A DNA stretch of 64,000 bases from Lachnospiraceae bacterium. Its GTDB lineage: Bacteria; Bacillota; Clostridia; Lachnospirales; Lachnospiraceae. The stretch is taken from positions 1-64,000 of the forward strand of contig JAILGL010000096.1 in the NCBI GenBank assembly GCA_024696825.1. Direction: 5' to 3'. The position numbers and the translations under genes are program-made. Shown one piece after another: positions 27,160 through 34,413 of this stretch; position 1 is the stretch's first letter, and every line of letters starts with the position of its first letter. The notes beneath the pieces were generated by a model. That model had not been told where the DNA came from and did no database searches. It saw only the letters and a program-made list of their open reading frames with translations.

Positions 27160-28368
27160 TTATGCATTCTCAACAGCTGAGTAAATACTGAGCATAGGAA
27201 GCATAACTGCACCGATAATTGGTACTACTATGAGAGCCATAACTATAATAATAACTGGCTCTAATACTGTTGATATAGTCTGTGTCGCACGCTCAACTTC
27301 TTCTTCATAGAAATCAGCACAACGATCAAGCATCTCTTCAACATTACCTGTTTCCTCGCCAATTCTTGTCATCTGATAAAGAAGTGGTGGGAACACTCCA
27401 CTAGCTTCAAGAGGCTGACTTAAAGGTACACCTCTTTCTACATCTTCTTTTGCATCCTGAATAACCGCCTGAATAACTCTGTTGCTCATAACCTTACCAC
27501 ATATCTCTATAGCATTTACAAGTGGTATACCACTAGCTGTAAGAGTACTCATGGTACGAGCAAATCTAGCAGATGCAGATTTTATACTAAGATCTCCTAT
27601 AAGAGGAAACTTAAGTGTCATTCTACCGATTGCCATAGCTCCGTCATCCGTTTGTTTCCAAGCATTAATCGCTATAACAATAGCAACTATAACTATAAGA
27701 ATAATATACCAGGAATGCTGAACTGCCTTACTGAGTGCCACAACTGCAAGTGTAAGTGCAGGAAGCTTAGCTCCGGCTTCATCAAAAGTCTCCTGGAATG
27801 AAGGAACAACCTTTACAAGCATTATGATTACAACACCGATAATAACTACAAGAAGTACTACCGGATAAATAAGAGCTGATGTAACCATGTTCTTAACCTT
27901 ATTATCTTTTTCAAACTGCTCAGCCATTCGAATAAAGGAAGTTTCCAAACTACCACTGGCCTCACCGGCTTCAATCATGTTAATAAGAATCTCCGGGAAA
28001 ACTGTTGGATACTGTGAAAAAGCTCCTGCTAAAGTCTCACCCTTTTCTACAAGGATACGACAATTCTTAACTGCTTCCTTAAGTCTCTTATTACTAGACT
28101 GATCTTCCATCATACCTAAAGCCTGAATAATAGTAACACCTGCATGAAGAATACTTGCCATCTGAGTACAGAACATCGACAAGTCCTTAGCTGGTACACC
28201 ACCACCTATAGTAATCTCACTATCAAGAGCACTAGGTACTCTTATCTCTACAGGAATGAGTCCTTCAGCTTTAAGTGCTGATTTTACGGCATCTTCATTA
28301 CCGGCCTCTATCTGGCCTTTTTTCTTCTTACCCTCTGGCGTAAGGGCTGTATAAACAAATTTTGCCAC
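27160..28368 (-). CDS. pilC: Type IV pilus inner membrane platform protein PilC
   Basis: 402 aa GspF/PilC family integral membrane protein that anchors the assembly ATPase and feeds pilins into the fibre. It has the N-terminal ARA-like segment FVYTALTPEGKKKKGQIEA and two T2SF domains, each with the family blocks (LAGAFSQYPTVFPEILINMIEAGEASGSLE and GVPLSQPLEASGVFPPLLYQMTRIGEETGNVEEML). Three hydrophobic segments include LVVIIGVVIIMLVKVVPSF and the C-terminal PVIIIVMALIVVPIIGAVMLPML. The start codon is GTG. First gene of the pilus transcript; no PilB ATPase gene lies next to it in this window. Confidence 0.94.
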   Translation of the reverse strand: MAKFVYTALTPEGKKKKGQIEAGNEDAVKSALKAEGLIPVEIRVPSALDSEITIGGGVPAKDLSMFCTQMASILHAGVTIIQALGMMEDQSSNKRLKEAVKNCRILVEKGETLAGAFSQYPTVFPEILINMIEAGEASGSLETSFIRMAEQFEKDNKVKNMVTSALIYPVVLLVVIIGVVIIMLVKVVPSFQETFDEAGAKLPALTLAVVALSKAVQHSWYIILIVIVAIVIAINAWKQTDDGAMAIGRMTLKFPLIGDLSIKSASARFARTMSTLTASGIPLVNAIEICGKVMSNRVIQAVIQDAKEDVERGVPLSQPLEASGVFPPLLYQMTRIGEETGNVEEMLDRCADFYEEEVERATQTISTVLEPVIIIVMALIVVPIIGAVMLPMLSIYSAVENA

Positions 28369-28405
28369 TTCATCACCCTTTTCTTTCTATAGATTTTATC
28401 CCCAC

Positions 28406-28455
28406 CTGTTCATATTTTCAAAGTTTATTCATACTTTGTACATATTTGTGAACAG
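28406..28455 (-). promoter_or_regulatory. 5'-leader stem-loop of the pilus operon
   Basis: Near the predicted transcript start, CTGTTC pairs with GAACAG (28450-28455 with 28406-28411), followed by ATAT/ATAT and an inner CAAAGT/ACTTTG (28433-28438 with 28419-28424) with an 8-nt loop. A stem-loop close to the 5' end often stabilises a message. I found no cyclic-di-GMP aptamer signature here. Confidence 0.45.
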
Positions 28456-28471
28456 ATAATTACATACACAT

Positions 28472-28500
28472 AATATACTACAGTTTCAAGGTAATTTCAA
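28472..28500 (-). promoter_or_regulatory. Promoter of the pilus operon
   Basis: TTGAAA (28495-28500), 17-bp spacer, TATATT (28472-28477) on the minus strand, each one base from consensus. It lies about 105 bp before the pilC GTG. The 28369-28677 gap contains this promoter, the leader hairpin, an inverted repeat and the tRNA-Ser promoter. Confidence 0.65.
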
Positions 28501-28527
28501 GTGGTTTTTTGTTTTTTTCTCCTAAAT

Positions 28528-28566
28528 GTTGCACAATTTTTCATATAATTTTTGTGCAACTTGCAC
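28528..28566. repeat. TTGTGCAAC inverted repeat upstream of the pilus promoter
   Basis: GTTGCACAA (28528-28536) and TTGTGCAAC (28552-28560) are perfect inverted copies with a 15-bp A/T spacer, and a third half-site TTGCAC follows at 28561. The set lies 28 bp upstream of the pilC -35 box and upstream of the divergent tRNA-Ser promoter, a plausible regulator binding site for the pilus operon. Confidence 0.5.
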
Positions 28567-28638
28567 AAAAAAATATAAAATCTTAATAAATTATACCTGT
28601 TTTTTGTTCATATTTGGCAGTTTTTTGTCTGTAAACTC

Positions 28639-28666
28639 TTGATATTTTCTATTAATATGTTAAAAT
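28639..28666 (+). promoter_or_regulatory. tRNA-Ser promoter
   Basis: TTGATA (28639-28644), 16-bp spacer, TAAAAT (28661-28666), ending 11 bp before the mature tRNA 5' end. Confidence 0.6.
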
Positions 28667-28677
28667 ACCGTATGTTT

Positions 28678-28765
28678 GGAGAGTTAGCGAAGTGGTCATA
28701 ACGCGCCGCACTCGAAATGCGGTCACCATTCACTTGGTACGAGGGTTCGAATCCCTCACTCTCCG
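28678..28765 (+). tRNA. tRNA-Ser (anticodon CGA)
   Basis: 88-nt class II tRNA. Acceptor stem GGAGAGT/ACTCTCC with discriminator G; anticodon stem CCGCA/TGCGG around the loop CTCGAAA, which gives anticodon CGA for UCG codons; a long variable arm; T arm GAGGG TTCGAAT CCCTC. CCA is not encoded. It is one of only two plus-strand genes in the window. Confidence 0.95.
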
Positions 28766-28786
28766 ATTTTTCTATTTATACTATTT

Positions 28787-28804
28787 AATAAGAATATTCT
28801 TATT
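28787..28804. repeat. 18-bp palindrome between the two tRNA genes
   Basis: AATAAGAATATTCTTATT is perfectly self-complementary. It overlaps the -35 box of the tRNA-Leu promoter by two bases and could be an operator there or a weak end signal for tRNA-Ser. Confidence 0.4.
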
Positions 28805-28831
28805 GAATTTTATCATTTCTTAGAGTATAAT
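28803..28831 (+). promoter_or_regulatory. tRNA-Leu promoter
   Basis: TTGAAT (28803-28808), 17-bp spacer, perfect TATAAT (28826-28831), 12 bp before the mature 5' end. So tRNA-Leu has its own promoter. Confidence 0.75.
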
Positions 28832-28843
28832 GCAATATGTTGC

Positions 28844-28927
28844 GCGGAAGTGCTGGAATTGGCAGACAGGCATGATTCAGGTTCATGTGTTGGTAACGAC
28901 GTGTGGGTTCAAATCCCATCTTCCGCA
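28844..28927 (+). tRNA. tRNA-Leu (anticodon CAG)
   Basis: 84-nt class II tRNA. Acceptor stem GCGGAAG/CTTCCGC with discriminator A; anticodon stem CATGA/TCATG around loop TTCAGGT gives CAG for CUG codons; long variable arm; T loop TTCAAAT between GGG and CCC. CCA is not encoded. Its last bases (ATCTTCCGC) recur four times in the repeat array downstream. Confidence 0.95.
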
Positions 28928-28928
28928 T

Positions 28929-28965
28929 AAATAGAGGGTCCCTATTTCATAGGGGCCCTCTATTT
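28929..28965 (+). terminator. Long hairpin terminator after tRNA-Leu
   Basis: Arms 28929-28945 and 28949-28965 form a 17-bp stem (AAATAGAGGG.../...CCCTCTATTT) with one G-U pair and a 3-nt TTC loop, beginning two bases after the tRNA. The 3' arm ends in TATTT. It should end tRNA transcription before the repeat array. Confidence 0.7.
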
Positions 28966-28978
28966 ATGTGCACGAGCT

Positions 28979-29061
28979 CTTTGAAGCCAGTGGCTTCAAA
29001 GTCTCGTGCAGCTGGTGCTGCACTCGGTCGGCGCAGAACCGATGTCCACCGGACATCGTGC
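28979..29061. repeat. GC-rich compound palindrome, unit 1 of a 62-bp duplicated block
   Basis: Starts with CTTTGAAGCC AGT GGCTTCAAAG (28979-29001), itself flanked by inverted TGCACGAG/CTCGTGCA. The 62-bp block 29000-29061 then contains GTGCAGC TGGT GCTGCAC and CGATGTCC ACC GGACATCG. The block recurs without a mismatch at 29241-29302. Several stems have 3-nt loops inside a CCANTGG-like centre. ORFs reported across it are translations of the repeat, not genes. Confidence 0.75.
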
Positions 29062-29066
29062 GCCCC

Positions 29067-29240
29067 ATCTTCCGCATTGTGTACCACTACGTTATGGTAA
29101 AAGAATAGGCGCCTTCGGTCGGTATAACCCCGATTTTCCGCATTGTATACCACTACGTTATGGTAAAAGAATAGGCGCCTTCTGTCGGTATAACCCCGAT
29201 CTTCCGCTTTGTACACCACCACTTTATGGTAAAATCAAAT
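29067..29240. repeat. 66-bp tandem repeats carrying the tRNA-Leu 3' end
   Basis: Two full 66-bp units (29067-29132 and 29133-29198) and a truncated third (from 29199) each begin with ATCTTCCGC or ATTTTCCGC, the acceptor 3' strand of tRNA-Leu. They continue with a shared body (TACCACTACGTTATGGTAAAAG in part), and full units end in TCGGTATAACCCCG, which resembles a degenerate T arm. A further copy of ATCTTCCGC closes the array at 29358-29366. The units look like remnants of tRNA 3'-end duplication. Confidence 0.75.
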
Positions 29241-29302
29241 AGTCTCGTGCAGCTGGTGCTGCACTCGGTCGGCGCAGAACCGATGTCCACCGGACATCGT
29301 GC
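29241..29302. repeat. Second copy of the 62-bp palindromic block
   Basis: Identical over 62 bp to 29000-29061, including both internal hairpins. Confidence 0.85.
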
Positions 29303-29366
29303 TTCTCGCCTTCGGCTCGGTCGGTGCTAAACGCGTGCCACTGGCACGCAGCACCCCATCTTCCGC
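29303..29366. repeat. Nested hairpin ending in a tRNA-Leu 3'-end copy
   Basis: GGTGCT (29323-29328) pairs with AGCACC (29350-29355) around an inner GCGTGCC ACT GGCACGC. It is directly followed by CCATCTTCCGC, the same end as tRNA-Leu. A GCCTTCGGC tetraloop hairpin precedes it. Confidence 0.65.
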
Positions 29367-29394
29367 TTTGTGTTTTATTATGTTTTATAAAAAC

Positions 29395-29425
29395 AACCAC
29401 CCCACCAGCTATTGGTGGGGTGGTT
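29395..29425 (-). terminator. Terminator of the 944-aa BspA-like gene
   Basis: Perfect 13-bp stem AACCACCCCACCA/TGGTGGGGTGGTT with a 5-nt loop, followed on the minus strand by GTTTTTATAAAAC. It lies 85 bp after the stop codon of the gene at 29510. Confidence 0.85.
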
Positions 29426-29509
29426 ACATTTGATGTATAATTCTCTATCATTACTTTTCGTTATTATATCAAGTTTCTTATTTTATATAGTTTCTTTTTA
29501 TTTCTACCG

Positions 29510-32344
29510 TCACGTTAGTTTTATTTTAACTGTTACGGTTTTCGTGTAGGCTTTATAGTATTCGTCTCCGGCGGCTTTTAACTTTACTTTGATTTTTAGT
29601 GTCCTTCCTTTTTGGGCCTTTTTATATTTTTTAACCGTTATTATTCCCTTTTTGTTTATGGTTAGATATTTGTTAGAGCCTTTTTTAACCCTTGTATAGG
29701 TAAGAGTTCCGACTGAATTTTTAACTACTATTGCCTTTTTAACCTTTTGAGCCTTCTTTTTAAGCTTTGAAGCTTTCACCTTTTTAGTTTTAACCTTCAC
29801 CGTCACGGATTGCTTCTTCTTTTCTGAAGAGGTTTTTGAATCAGATGAAGCTGAAGGTGAGGCTGAAGTATCCGGTGATACAGACGGTAACGCTGAGTTC
29901 TGTGGATCTATGGATGTTGATGGAGACGAGGTTGTTTCCGGTGAACCAGACACTGTTGGTAAAATTGAGGCTCCCGGTTCACTTGTCTCTTCTGGAGAAT
30001 CTGAGGCTTTCGGTTCTCCAGATTCACTTGGCTCTTCCGTCTCTTTTTGATAACCTGGATCATCCGTCGCATCTGGCTCAGTCTTATCACATGTACGAGA
30101 TGCAATTATCACTATTTCTTTTTCAGGATTTTCTGCTGCTTCAGGTTCCATATTAGTATATCCTATAATACGAGTCGAAGTTATGTATTTATTACTGTCA
30201 AAATCATAGTTAAATCTATAGCCAAATTCAGCTTTTACATAAACCTTGCAATAATACGTCTTTCCATATTCAACTTTTTGATCCCTATCTGTTATCATAC
30301 CATCTTCTAAACTATACCATTCAATATCACATATATCTACTGTACCATCATTATTAGCACTGCATGAGCAAGGAAATCCATAACCGTCTATCAAATCATC
30401 GATATAGAAAGATATATGATCCAGATAATCCACAAAATCAATTTCTATATTATTTAAAACTGTATTTCCATCCTCTGCAATTTCTATTTCATTCCATTCC
30501 TCCTCTGTTCCATTATAGTAAACATATTTTAAATCATTTACTAAACAAAAAGCATCTTCTGAAATAGATTTTACCCCACTTCCAATATAAAGCTTTTCAA
30601 AATTCGATCCTTCGAAGGCTGCATAACCTATAATTTTTAATGTGTCAGGTAAATGATACTCATTTATTTCATGACAATCCGAAAAAGCATAACTTAGTAT
30701 GATTTTAACGGGATATCCCTCTATATATTCCGGCACATATAATATTTCACTCTCTTCATTAGTTCCATATATATGAACTTCATTGTTTATTATTTGATAA
30801 CTTAATTCATGTCCTTCATTATATACCACCTTACTTTCATCCTCTAAAATGTCATTATATCCACCAATGTCTATTTTATCAAAATTTTCCTTTGTGGAGG
30901 CATATTTTACACTAACAATTTTATTGGCGTACTCAAAGGCAGAATCTCCTATATAAACAACCGTTTCAGGTATATATACATTTTTTACTTCAGTTTCAGT
31001 AAAAGTCTCATCATTTATACTTGTAACAGGATAATCATCAATTTCTTCAGGTATGTTAGCTACTGTGGTGGTTCCGATATATTTAACTATTTCTACTACA
31101 CCACTATCTTCATTTATCCGATATATGAAATCTTCAGTTGTCTTTGTATCTGAGTAATCAGGTGCAGCCTTGCATACAAAGTCCACAAATATACAAGCCT
31201 TTTCTTTAGGGTCTGTATCCATAAGTAATACCGCTTTTCCTGTAGCATAACCATTATTAACAGTGACAGAAATATTTGGTATTTCTACTTCATCTGAAAT
31301 TGTTGTACCAAATTTAAACTGCCTTGCCGCCTTTATAAATATTTTTGCCCTATACTTTTTACCCACTTCAAAAGGATTGCCATTCTGGTTACCATCAGGA
31401 TCATCTGTCATATTAATCCATTTCACTCCCTCAAACACACAGTTGGCACTTGTTTTTATATTTGCCCTTGGCTCTTCCCCATCAACCGGAGCTCCCAAAT
31501 TATATATGGTCACCATATTAACTGTTTCTGCATAATGCATCTTTACACTGTTAAGAACTGTATTTTTAGCACTCTCAATGTAAATCTTATTCCACTCATT
31601 TTTATAACCGTTATAATAAATATCCGTCAGGTAATTCATATTATTAAATACACTTCCTCTAATAATTTTTACACCTGAACCAATATATATTTTTTCAATT
31701 TTAGAACTATCAAAAGCTCCATAACCTATAAATTCCAGAGAATCAGGAAGATAACACTCCTTAACATTTAAACATCCTGCTAAAGCCATATAATCAATAC
31801 CTGTTACAGGCAGATACTCAATGGTTTCAGGTATATTTAATGTCTTTACACTATCATTGGTATCATATATTCTTATTTTCTCTTCTATTTTTCTATAGCT
31901 TAATACTCCACCATAGTTGTAAACCATATCACATTCATCAATATAATAACTATTATATATATTTTCACTAATTGCTTCCCAGTCACTTATAGTTGAACCA
32001 TAACAAATGAGTATTTCCGAGCAGTCATTATCACCAAATATTGACTCACCAATTACTTCAATGGTTTTAGGTATTATTATTTTTTTAAAATCAACACCAG
32101 AAAAGGCCTGGTCAGCTATTTCAGTTACTTTATGCCCATCAATTTCTTCCGGTATATAAATCCTTTCATCAGAACCAATATACTTTGTAATTGTAGCCTC
32201 ACTATTAGCACCACCATAATCATATTCAAAATATTCATTAGAAGCGCTATCTCCAGCCTTAGCTTCTTTAGGCGAAATCACAGTAAAGCCTGAAATCATC
32301 GCAAATGTCAATAAGATACTTACCATTTTTTTAAATCTTTTCAT
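29510..32344 (-). CDS. BspA-like leucine-rich repeat surface protein
   Basis: 944 aa, secreted. Signal peptide FKKMVSILLTFAMISGFTVISPKEAKA at the N-terminus. Two long LRR_5-type modules (about residues 35-270 and 410-645) are copies of each other, sharing IPEEID, ITKYIG/IVKYIG, IYNG/YYNG and EWNKI/EWNEI blocks in the same order; each is followed by a non-LRR stretch. Next comes a Ser/Pro/Glu-rich linker (about 745-840), then a very basic C-terminal domain (KVKTKKVKASKLKKKAQKVK...) that ends in a beta-rich repeat. No LPXTG; the basic domain may bind the wall electrostatically. Adhesion is the usual role of BspA-like proteins. It follows the signalling operon and may be a target of it. Confidence 0.85.
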   Translation of the reverse strand: MKRFKKMVSILLTFAMISGFTVISPKEAKAGDSASNEYFEYDYGGANSEATITKYIGSDERIYIPEEIDGHKVTEIADQAFSGVDFKKIIIPKTIEVIGESIFGDNDCSEILICYGSTISDWEAISENIYNSYYIDECDMVYNYGGVLSYRKIEEKIRIYDTNDSVKTLNIPETIEYLPVTGIDYMALAGCLNVKECYLPDSLEFIGYGAFDSSKIEKIYIGSGVKIIRGSVFNNMNYLTDIYYNGYKNEWNKIYIESAKNTVLNSVKMHYAETVNMVTIYNLGAPVDGEEPRANIKTSANCVFEGVKWINMTDDPDGNQNGNPFEVGKKYRAKIFIKAARQFKFGTTISDEVEIPNISVTVNNGYATGKAVLLMDTDPKEKACIFVDFVCKAAPDYSDTKTTEDFIYRINEDSGVVEIVKYIGTTTVANIPEEIDDYPVTSINDETFTETEVKNVYIPETVVYIGDSAFEYANKIVSVKYASTKENFDKIDIGGYNDILEDESKVVYNEGHELSYQIINNEVHIYGTNEESEILYVPEYIEGYPVKIILSYAFSDCHEINEYHLPDTLKIIGYAAFEGSNFEKLYIGSGVKSISEDAFCLVNDLKYVYYNGTEEEWNEIEIAEDGNTVLNNIEIDFVDYLDHISFYIDDLIDGYGFPCSCSANNDGTVDICDIEWYSLEDGMITDRDQKVEYGKTYYCKVYVKAEFGYRFNYDFDSNKYITSTRIIGYTNMEPEAAENPEKEIVIIASRTCDKTEPDATDDPGYQKETEEPSESGEPKASDSPEETSEPGASILPTVSGSPETTSSPSTSIDPQNSALPSVSPDTSASPSASSDSKTSSEKKKQSVTVKVKTKKVKASKLKKKAQKVKKAIVVKNSVGTLTYTRVKKGSNKYLTINKKGIITVKKYKKAQKGRTLKIKVKLKAAGDEYYKAYTKTVTVKIKLT

Positions 32345-32419
32345 ATCATTTGTCCTCCTTAAAAAAACTTTAGACAGTTTCCCTATATTTAATTTTCACG
32401 TATAATTATTTATATTTTA

Positions 32420-32461
32420 CCAAAAAAAACAAAGAAAGTCACTAGCATAAGTGCCAGTGAC
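32420..32461 (-). terminator. Terminator of the two-component operon
   Basis: Arms 32453-32461 and 32438-32446 form a 9-bp stem with one G-U, loop ACTTAT, followed on the minus strand by TTTCTTTGTTTTTTTT. It begins at the response regulator stop codon. Confidence 0.8.
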
Positions 32462-33127
32462 TCAATCATCTTTTAATGTGGTAACTATTAATTTGTTCTC
32501 TATTACAGCTGCAAGCATTTCATGCTTGTTACTAAACCCACCCTTTTCTATTATTTTATCTAGATTCCATCTCACTCCATTTTTAGAAAGGTCCATGCTC
32601 TCGGCTATCTCATCATAGGTTAGTCCTTTTACAAATAGTCTTAAGATTTCCAGTTGTTTTGGATTTATTTCTGCAGAATGCATTTCATTAAGCTCTACAT
32701 TAGGAGACTCATCCGGGAAAATATTCTCACCCTTTAAAGTCCTATTTATAATCTCCAAAAGATCCTCATTGCCGTAATCCTTATACCACAGGCTATTAGC
32801 CGCACCTTCCTTTGATTTATCTAACACCTCAGGATCAATAAGAGATGTAATTATAACCACCTTGGTGCCCTGTCCCATATTTCTAATATTTTTTCCTGCA
32901 GCAAGGCCCGAATGGTTATGCAGGGTCTGCACATCCATTAGAACTAAATCCACCTTCTCTCTACTGCATATCTTTTCAGCTTCAAATGCATCTCTAAGTC
33001 TCGCAACTATCTTAAAGTTACCTGCATCCTCAATCATTCCCACCAAATGCTTTTGCATATATATATTATCTTCGACAATTATTGTTTTGATTAAACTTTT
33101 GGAGTTTTTTTCATTATTGATAATCAT
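32462..33127 (-). CDS. LuxR/NarL-type response regulator
   Basis: 221 aa. Receiver domain at about residues 12-135: IVEDN acidic pocket, phospho-acceptor Asp near residue 64 in LVLMDVQ, conserved Lys in LWYKDYG. The C-terminal helix-turn-helix at about 160-215 reads LEILRLFVKGLTYDEIAESMDLSKNGVRWNLDKII, a LuxR-type fold. AGAAGG precedes the ATG. Co-transcribed after the two sensor genes and separated from the BspA-like gene by a terminator. Likely activates genes in response to the upstream kinase pair. Confidence 0.9.
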   Translation of the reverse strand: MIINNEKNSKSLIKTIIVEDNIYMQKHLVGMIEDAGNFKIVARLRDAFEAEKICSREKVDLVLMDVQTLHNHSGLAAGKNIRNMGQGTKVVIITSLIDPEVLDKSKEGAANSLWYKDYGNEDLLEIINRTLKGENIFPDESPNVELNEMHSAEINPKQLEILRLFVKGLTYDEIAESMDLSKNGVRWNLDKIIEKGGFSNKHEMLAAVIENKLIVTTLKDD

Positions 33128-33222
33128 ACCTTTTACCTTCTGTTGTTTGTGATTATTTGTAACTATTATTTGTAATGCTTTTATTATCTAATTCATTATA
33201 AATTCTAAGAATAAATATAGTA

Positions 33223-34413
33223 TTAAAATATTATCTCAAGCTTAAATTCAGGCTTATAATAAACCTTCATTAAAAGACCAGCTTTTTCAAGCTTCTTTCT
33301 AAGAGAAGAAAGCCCTCCCCCTTCTTTTATTTCCCCTGAAGGAGTTATACCATCATTAGTTATTATAACCTTTTTTTCACTAATAGCAACTTTAACCCTG
33401 CTTCCCTTTGCATGAATGTAACAGTTTGTTACACTTTCTGCTATTGCTAAGGTGACAGCATCCTCTATATGCTTATCCTTTGGCATATCACCTTCTATAT
33501 AAACTGTAATTCCAAGCTCCTTTGCAGAAGCCTTTACTTCTTCTAAACTCTTACTACCTTCCTCATGCTTATAATTAGAAAAATACGACACAGCATTTCT
33601 AAGCTTTTTCATTTCATTTTCTGTATTGAAAATGTTGCTTTCACTGTTTTCCAAAATTTCAGAAAGAGCTATAAGACTTCTTCCTATGTCATTATGCACC
33701 TTCATTTTAAGATTTAAGGTCTCTTCTTCACGAATTCTGTCTGAGAGAATATCATACATTTTAGACAGTTCTTCATTAGTTTCTCTTAAATGTATATTCT
33801 CACTTTTTATTCTCTCTCCCACCTCATATATTTCCGTTACATCCTGAGCGATTATTTTCGTAAATCCCTGCACTTCTTTACCTTCAAGTACTGCGCTGTG
33901 AAACTCCCAGCTGCTTCCATCAGAAAAGACATTTAACCCCTCTGTTTTCATATCACTAAGCAGCTGCGGCGCACTTCCATTTAACTCAGTTATAAGCTTA
34001 TTCATCACATGATTTATAAGCACAATTCTACCACTGTTATCAGTAAAACAAATTCCGGAATTAAGATTATCAAATGCTTCTTTTATGGAATTATCTGACA
34101 AATTATTTTTCATACGTTTATATTCCAGAATAAGTCCAAAAAGAGAATATATAAATGCTACGATTATAAATATACAAATAATTATATATGGTATTTTTAC
34201 AGGTTCTGTTTCTCTCACTTTATCATAGGACGCCCTTAAAAAACTAATTAATATTAACAGCCCAAAAAATATAATTATATCTACATATTTTTTGATATTC
34301 TTTTCTGAATTAATTAACTCATTTAACAAGAGAAAAATATGTATAATTATAACAGTAAAAAGTATAACACAAATCAGGTTTTGATTCGTTACAGAAGCTT
34401 CAGAAAATGTCAT
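33223..34413 (-). CDS. Membrane histidine kinase (NarL-type, PAS domain)
   Basis: About 396 aa. Three membrane segments at the N-terminus, then a PAS-like domain (AFDNLNSGICFTDNSGRIVLINHVMNKLI), a coiled coil and a dimerisation helix with the phospho-acceptor His near residue 239 (KMKVHNDIGRSL). The ATPase domain has an N box AIAESVTNCYIHA, IITNDG and a G box EGGGLSSLRKKLEKAG. The track start is a GTG; the ATG at 34413 overlaps the upstream stop codon as ATGA and has GGGGG at 8 nt, so I use it. Translationally coupled to the 7TM sensor gene. Confidence 0.88.
   Translation of the reverse strand: MTFSEASVTNQNLICVILFTVIIIHIFLLLNELINSEKNIKKYVDIIIFFGLLILISFLRASYDKVRETEPVKIPYIIICIFIIVAFIYSLFGLILEYKRMKNNLSDNSIKEAFDNLNSGICFTDNSGRIVLINHVMNKLITELNGSAPQLLSDMKTEGLNVFSDGSSWEFHSAVLEGKEVQGFTKIIAQDVTEIYEVGERIKSENIHLRETNEELSKMYDILSDRIREEETLNLKMKVHNDIGRSLIALSEILENSESNIFNTENEMKKLRNAVSYFSNYKHEEGSKSLEEVKASAKELGITVYIEGDMPKDKHIEDAVTLAIAESVTNCYIHAKGSRVKVAISEKKVIITNDGITPSGEIKEGGGLSSLRKKLEKAGLLMKVYYKPEFKLEIIF

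Noticed and set aside
28369-28470. Cyclic-di-GMP-I riboswitch in the pilus leader
   Set aside because: I looked for the GGCAAACC and tetraloop-receptor elements and did not find them; only a simple stem-loop is present.
29067-29240. CRISPR array
   Set aside because: The 66-bp units are contiguous tandem repeats with no variable spacers, and no cas gene is present.
28844-29440. Integrated mobile element at tRNA-Leu
   Set aside because: The tRNA-end copies suggest past insertion, but no integrase, transposase or cargo gene lies between them.
28903-29451. Four overlapping ORFs in both strands over the tRNA-Leu downstream region
   Set aside because: They are translations of the tandem and palindromic repeats, with no ribosome binding sites and identical peptides repeated.
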